This document shows positions 62,706 through 64,000 of a stretch of 64,000 nucleotides of DNA, one piece after another. Numbering within the stretch: the stretch's first letter is position 1; every line of letters begins with the position of its first letter. The notes below the pieces were generated by a model. It was not told where the DNA came from. It did not search any database and saw only the letters and a list, made by a program, of their open reading frames with translations. Made by a program: the position numbers and the translations under genes. This stretch comes from Spirochaetota bacterium (GTDB lineage Bacteria; Spirochaetota; Spirochaetia; Treponematales; UBA12059), in assembly GCA_018816345.1 (NCBI GenBank), contig JAHIWG010000017.1:1-64000 (forward strand), written 5' to 3'.

Positions 62706-62969
62706 TGCATACCGGACCCGAACGCGCCGGGGCGGCTCAAGGTCAAGTTCTTCGGGCTCTTCGAGGCCGACTACCTGATTTTCGGACTGGACGCCGATAC
62801 CTACTCCTGGGCACTGGTCGGCAACGATAGCCGCGGCTACCTATGGTTCCTCTCCAGGACCCCGGCGGTCGACGAGGCCCTGCTAGAGCGCATGAAGGCC
62901 ATGGCCGCCGCCCAGGGCTACGACCTGTCCGGGCTGTATCGCGTGCCGCAGAAGGAGCGTAAGCAGTAG
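62706..62969 (+). pseudogene. Truncated second lipocalin gene (3' fragment)
   Basis: Encodes IPDPNAPGRLKVKFFGLFEA through YLWFLSRTP to GLYRVPQKERKQ-stop, closely matching the C-terminal 85 residues of the lipocalin at 58834. The signal peptide and the GRWYE signature are absent, so it cannot be functional. It is followed by a lipoprotein gene, as is the intact copy, indicating a duplicated lipocalin-lipoprotein segment. Confidence 0.85.
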
Positions 62970-63080
62970 CCGGCTACCTCGTAGCCTCGCGCGAATGCGT
63001 GCTTCTTGTCGAGCTGTTTCCCCGATACTGTGATACTATCGAACTCAGTCTCTCTCCCCAGGCGTCTCGGAGGTTCCCCT

Positions 63081-64000
63081 ATGTTCAAAAAAAACCGTCT
63101 CGCTATAGCCGCCATAGCGGCGATAGCTATCCTCCTAGCTGGCGCCTGCCGTTCGCCTGTCGAAACGAGCGCGACCAGGGCCGACTTTACGCTTAGCTTC
63201 ATAATAAGCGGCAGGAGCCTAGTGGCGCGGGACCCGGTCGCCGACTCTGGCGATAAGGCGCGGTTGTTGCTTCCCACGGCCCGGACGCTGACCGTGACCC
63301 TAGTGCCCGACGTCGAATCCGTCGATTCGCGGATGACGACGAAGACCGTCAGCCTTGACGGCACCGCCGGTACCGCGCTCGTCCCTTTTACCGACATTAC
63401 CTTAGGGCAGTATACAGTAAAGGCCGATGCGACCGACGCGGCCGGGGTCGTCTTGTTTACGCAAACCTCGCCCTTGACGGTTGCCGAGGCGAGCGCGAGC
63501 GCTACGCTCAACCTCGTGCCGACGAACCCCGCCGGCCTGCCCTCGCTCGCCGAAGAGACCGCGACATTCGACCTCGAGGCGGCATCGTCGGTTACCTACG
63601 TCGTTCCCGTCGGTTCGCCCTTCTTCGCCGGTACCCGCGGGCTCGTCTCCGCGGGCGGGGCTAATATCAGCTTCTACGTCCAGGGCATGGACGGACGTTC
63701 TATCGAATCCGGCCCCGTCTCCGCTCCGGGCGTGGCGAACTCCATACCCACCGATGCCGATCTATACTTCACACTATATAACGAGGAGCCTTACAGGCTC
63801 ACTGGTATCAGCTACCAGGTCGCCCATTCAGTGACCTATGTCCCGGGTACGGCGACCGGAGGTATAGCCCCGATCGATTCGACGGCGTATCTCGCCGGCT
63901 CTCAGCTTAGCGTCAAGTATAGCACCGGCAATATACAAGGAGCCCCGATCCGCGACGGTATCACCGAGCGCCTGGACTGGAATACGCTATCTGACGGTAC
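63081..64000 (+). CDS. Surface lipoprotein 5, N-terminal part (runs off the window)
   Basis: From ATG 63081 (CGGAGG upstream) an open frame continues to the window end, 306 codons. It has a lipoprotein signal (AIAILLAGACRSP), the N-terminal domain shared with lipoproteins 1-4 (ADFTLSFIISG, RLLLPTARTLTVTL, LGQYTVKADAT), a second beta-rich segment (YVVPVGSPFFAGTRG) and the beginning of an InlB-type repeat (GAPIRDGITERLDWNT) nearly identical to that in lipoprotein 2. Codons 3-5 contain a run of eight A residues (63087-63094). Confidence 0.87.
   Translation, partial: MFKKNRLAIAAIAAIAILLAGACRSPVETSATRADFTLSFIISGRSLVARDPVADSGDKARLLLPTARTLTVTLVPDVESVDSRMTTKTVSLDGTAGTALVPFTDITLGQYTVKADATDAAGVVLFTQTSPLTVAEASASATLNLVPTNPAGLPSLAEETATFDLEAASSVTYVVPVGSPFFAGTRGLVSAGGANISFYVQGMDGRSIESGPVSAPGVANSIPTDADLYFTLYNEEPYRLTGISYQVAHSVTYVPGTATGGIAPIDSTAYLAGSQLSVKYSTGNIQGAPIRDGITERLDWNTLSDG

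Noticed and set aside
50530..64000. A diversity-generating retroelement within the window
   Set aside because: No reverse transcriptase gene and no adenine-variable template repeat are visible; only possible target folds are present.
1..64000. tRNA, rRNA, insertion sequences, prophage genes
   Set aside because: I found no cloverleaf-like sequence, transposase, integrase or phage structural gene on either strand.

Overview
The window looks like chromosomal DNA of a high-GC, anaerobic, Gram-negative bacterium, most plausibly a spirochaete (Spirochaetota). The grounds are the run of large lipoproteins built from InlB-type repeats, DUF1566 and formylglycine-generating-enzyme-like (FGE) domains, the Tar-like mix of sensor proteins, and anaerobic traits (Etf-coupled hydroxyacid oxidation, labile-selenium genes, multihaem cytochrome). 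The taxonomic call is inference; no rRNA or tRNA gene is visible. Isoleucine ATA codons are common despite the high GC.

Layout. 18-2876: a four-gene labile-selenium/sulfur cluster (YedE-like transporter, TusA/YedF-like carrier, cysteine desulfurase-like enzyme, DUF3343). 2934-6807: threonine synthase-like enzyme translationally coupled to a NarL-type two-component pair. 7213-8948: an AT-rich island with a small HisKA_2 kinase and a DUF3592 protein. 9058-14955: a signalling block (receiver-adenylate cyclase, V4R protein, hybrid kinase with HPt, PAS protein without kinase domain). 15145-28396: mixed single genes (OFA-family transporter, DUF2269, DUF3795, MerR/GyrI, BtrH-like, rhomboid, XRE regulator, SDR, LuxR, outer-membrane protein, hydrolase, PNPOx, DUF3788, GNAT, toroid-fold protein). 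28533-33431: a decayed acetyltransferase, a dicarboxylate symporter, an Asp/Glu racemase, and a divergent ArsR-controlled operon (small thioredoxin, DGC protein, ArsP-type permease).

33498-37543 is a self-contained operon: a 13-bp inverted-repeat operator over a strong promoter, etfB, etfA, a GlcD-type FAD oxidase and a TetR-family regulator. It resembles an electron-bifurcating lactate/2-hydroxyacid dehydrogenase. 37595-41636 holds a secreted double-rhodanese, an 11-haem cytochrome and, divergently, ResB and CcsA for cytochrome c maturation. The cytochrome gene is one continuous reading frame broken only by a TGA codon, with a SECIS-like hairpin (GU at the start of the apical loop) 18 nt after it: a strong selenocysteine candidate, fitting the selenium cluster at the start of the window.

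41627-49186: HisKA_2 kinase, ornithine/alanine-racemase-like enzyme facing two amidohydrolases, then tyrS. tyrS is preceded by a 25-codon leader ORF with five tyrosine codons (four consecutive) and an intrinsic terminator, i.e. a ribosome-mediated attenuator. The 5' end of tyrS itself appears to be one base out of frame. 49348-64000: an AraC-family regulator followed by five related lipoprotein genes and two lipocalin copies. Remnants of araC, a truncated lipocalin, an amber-interrupted lipoprotein and a frameshifted lipoprotein show that this locus has expanded and decayed by repeated duplication. The last lipoprotein runs off the window.
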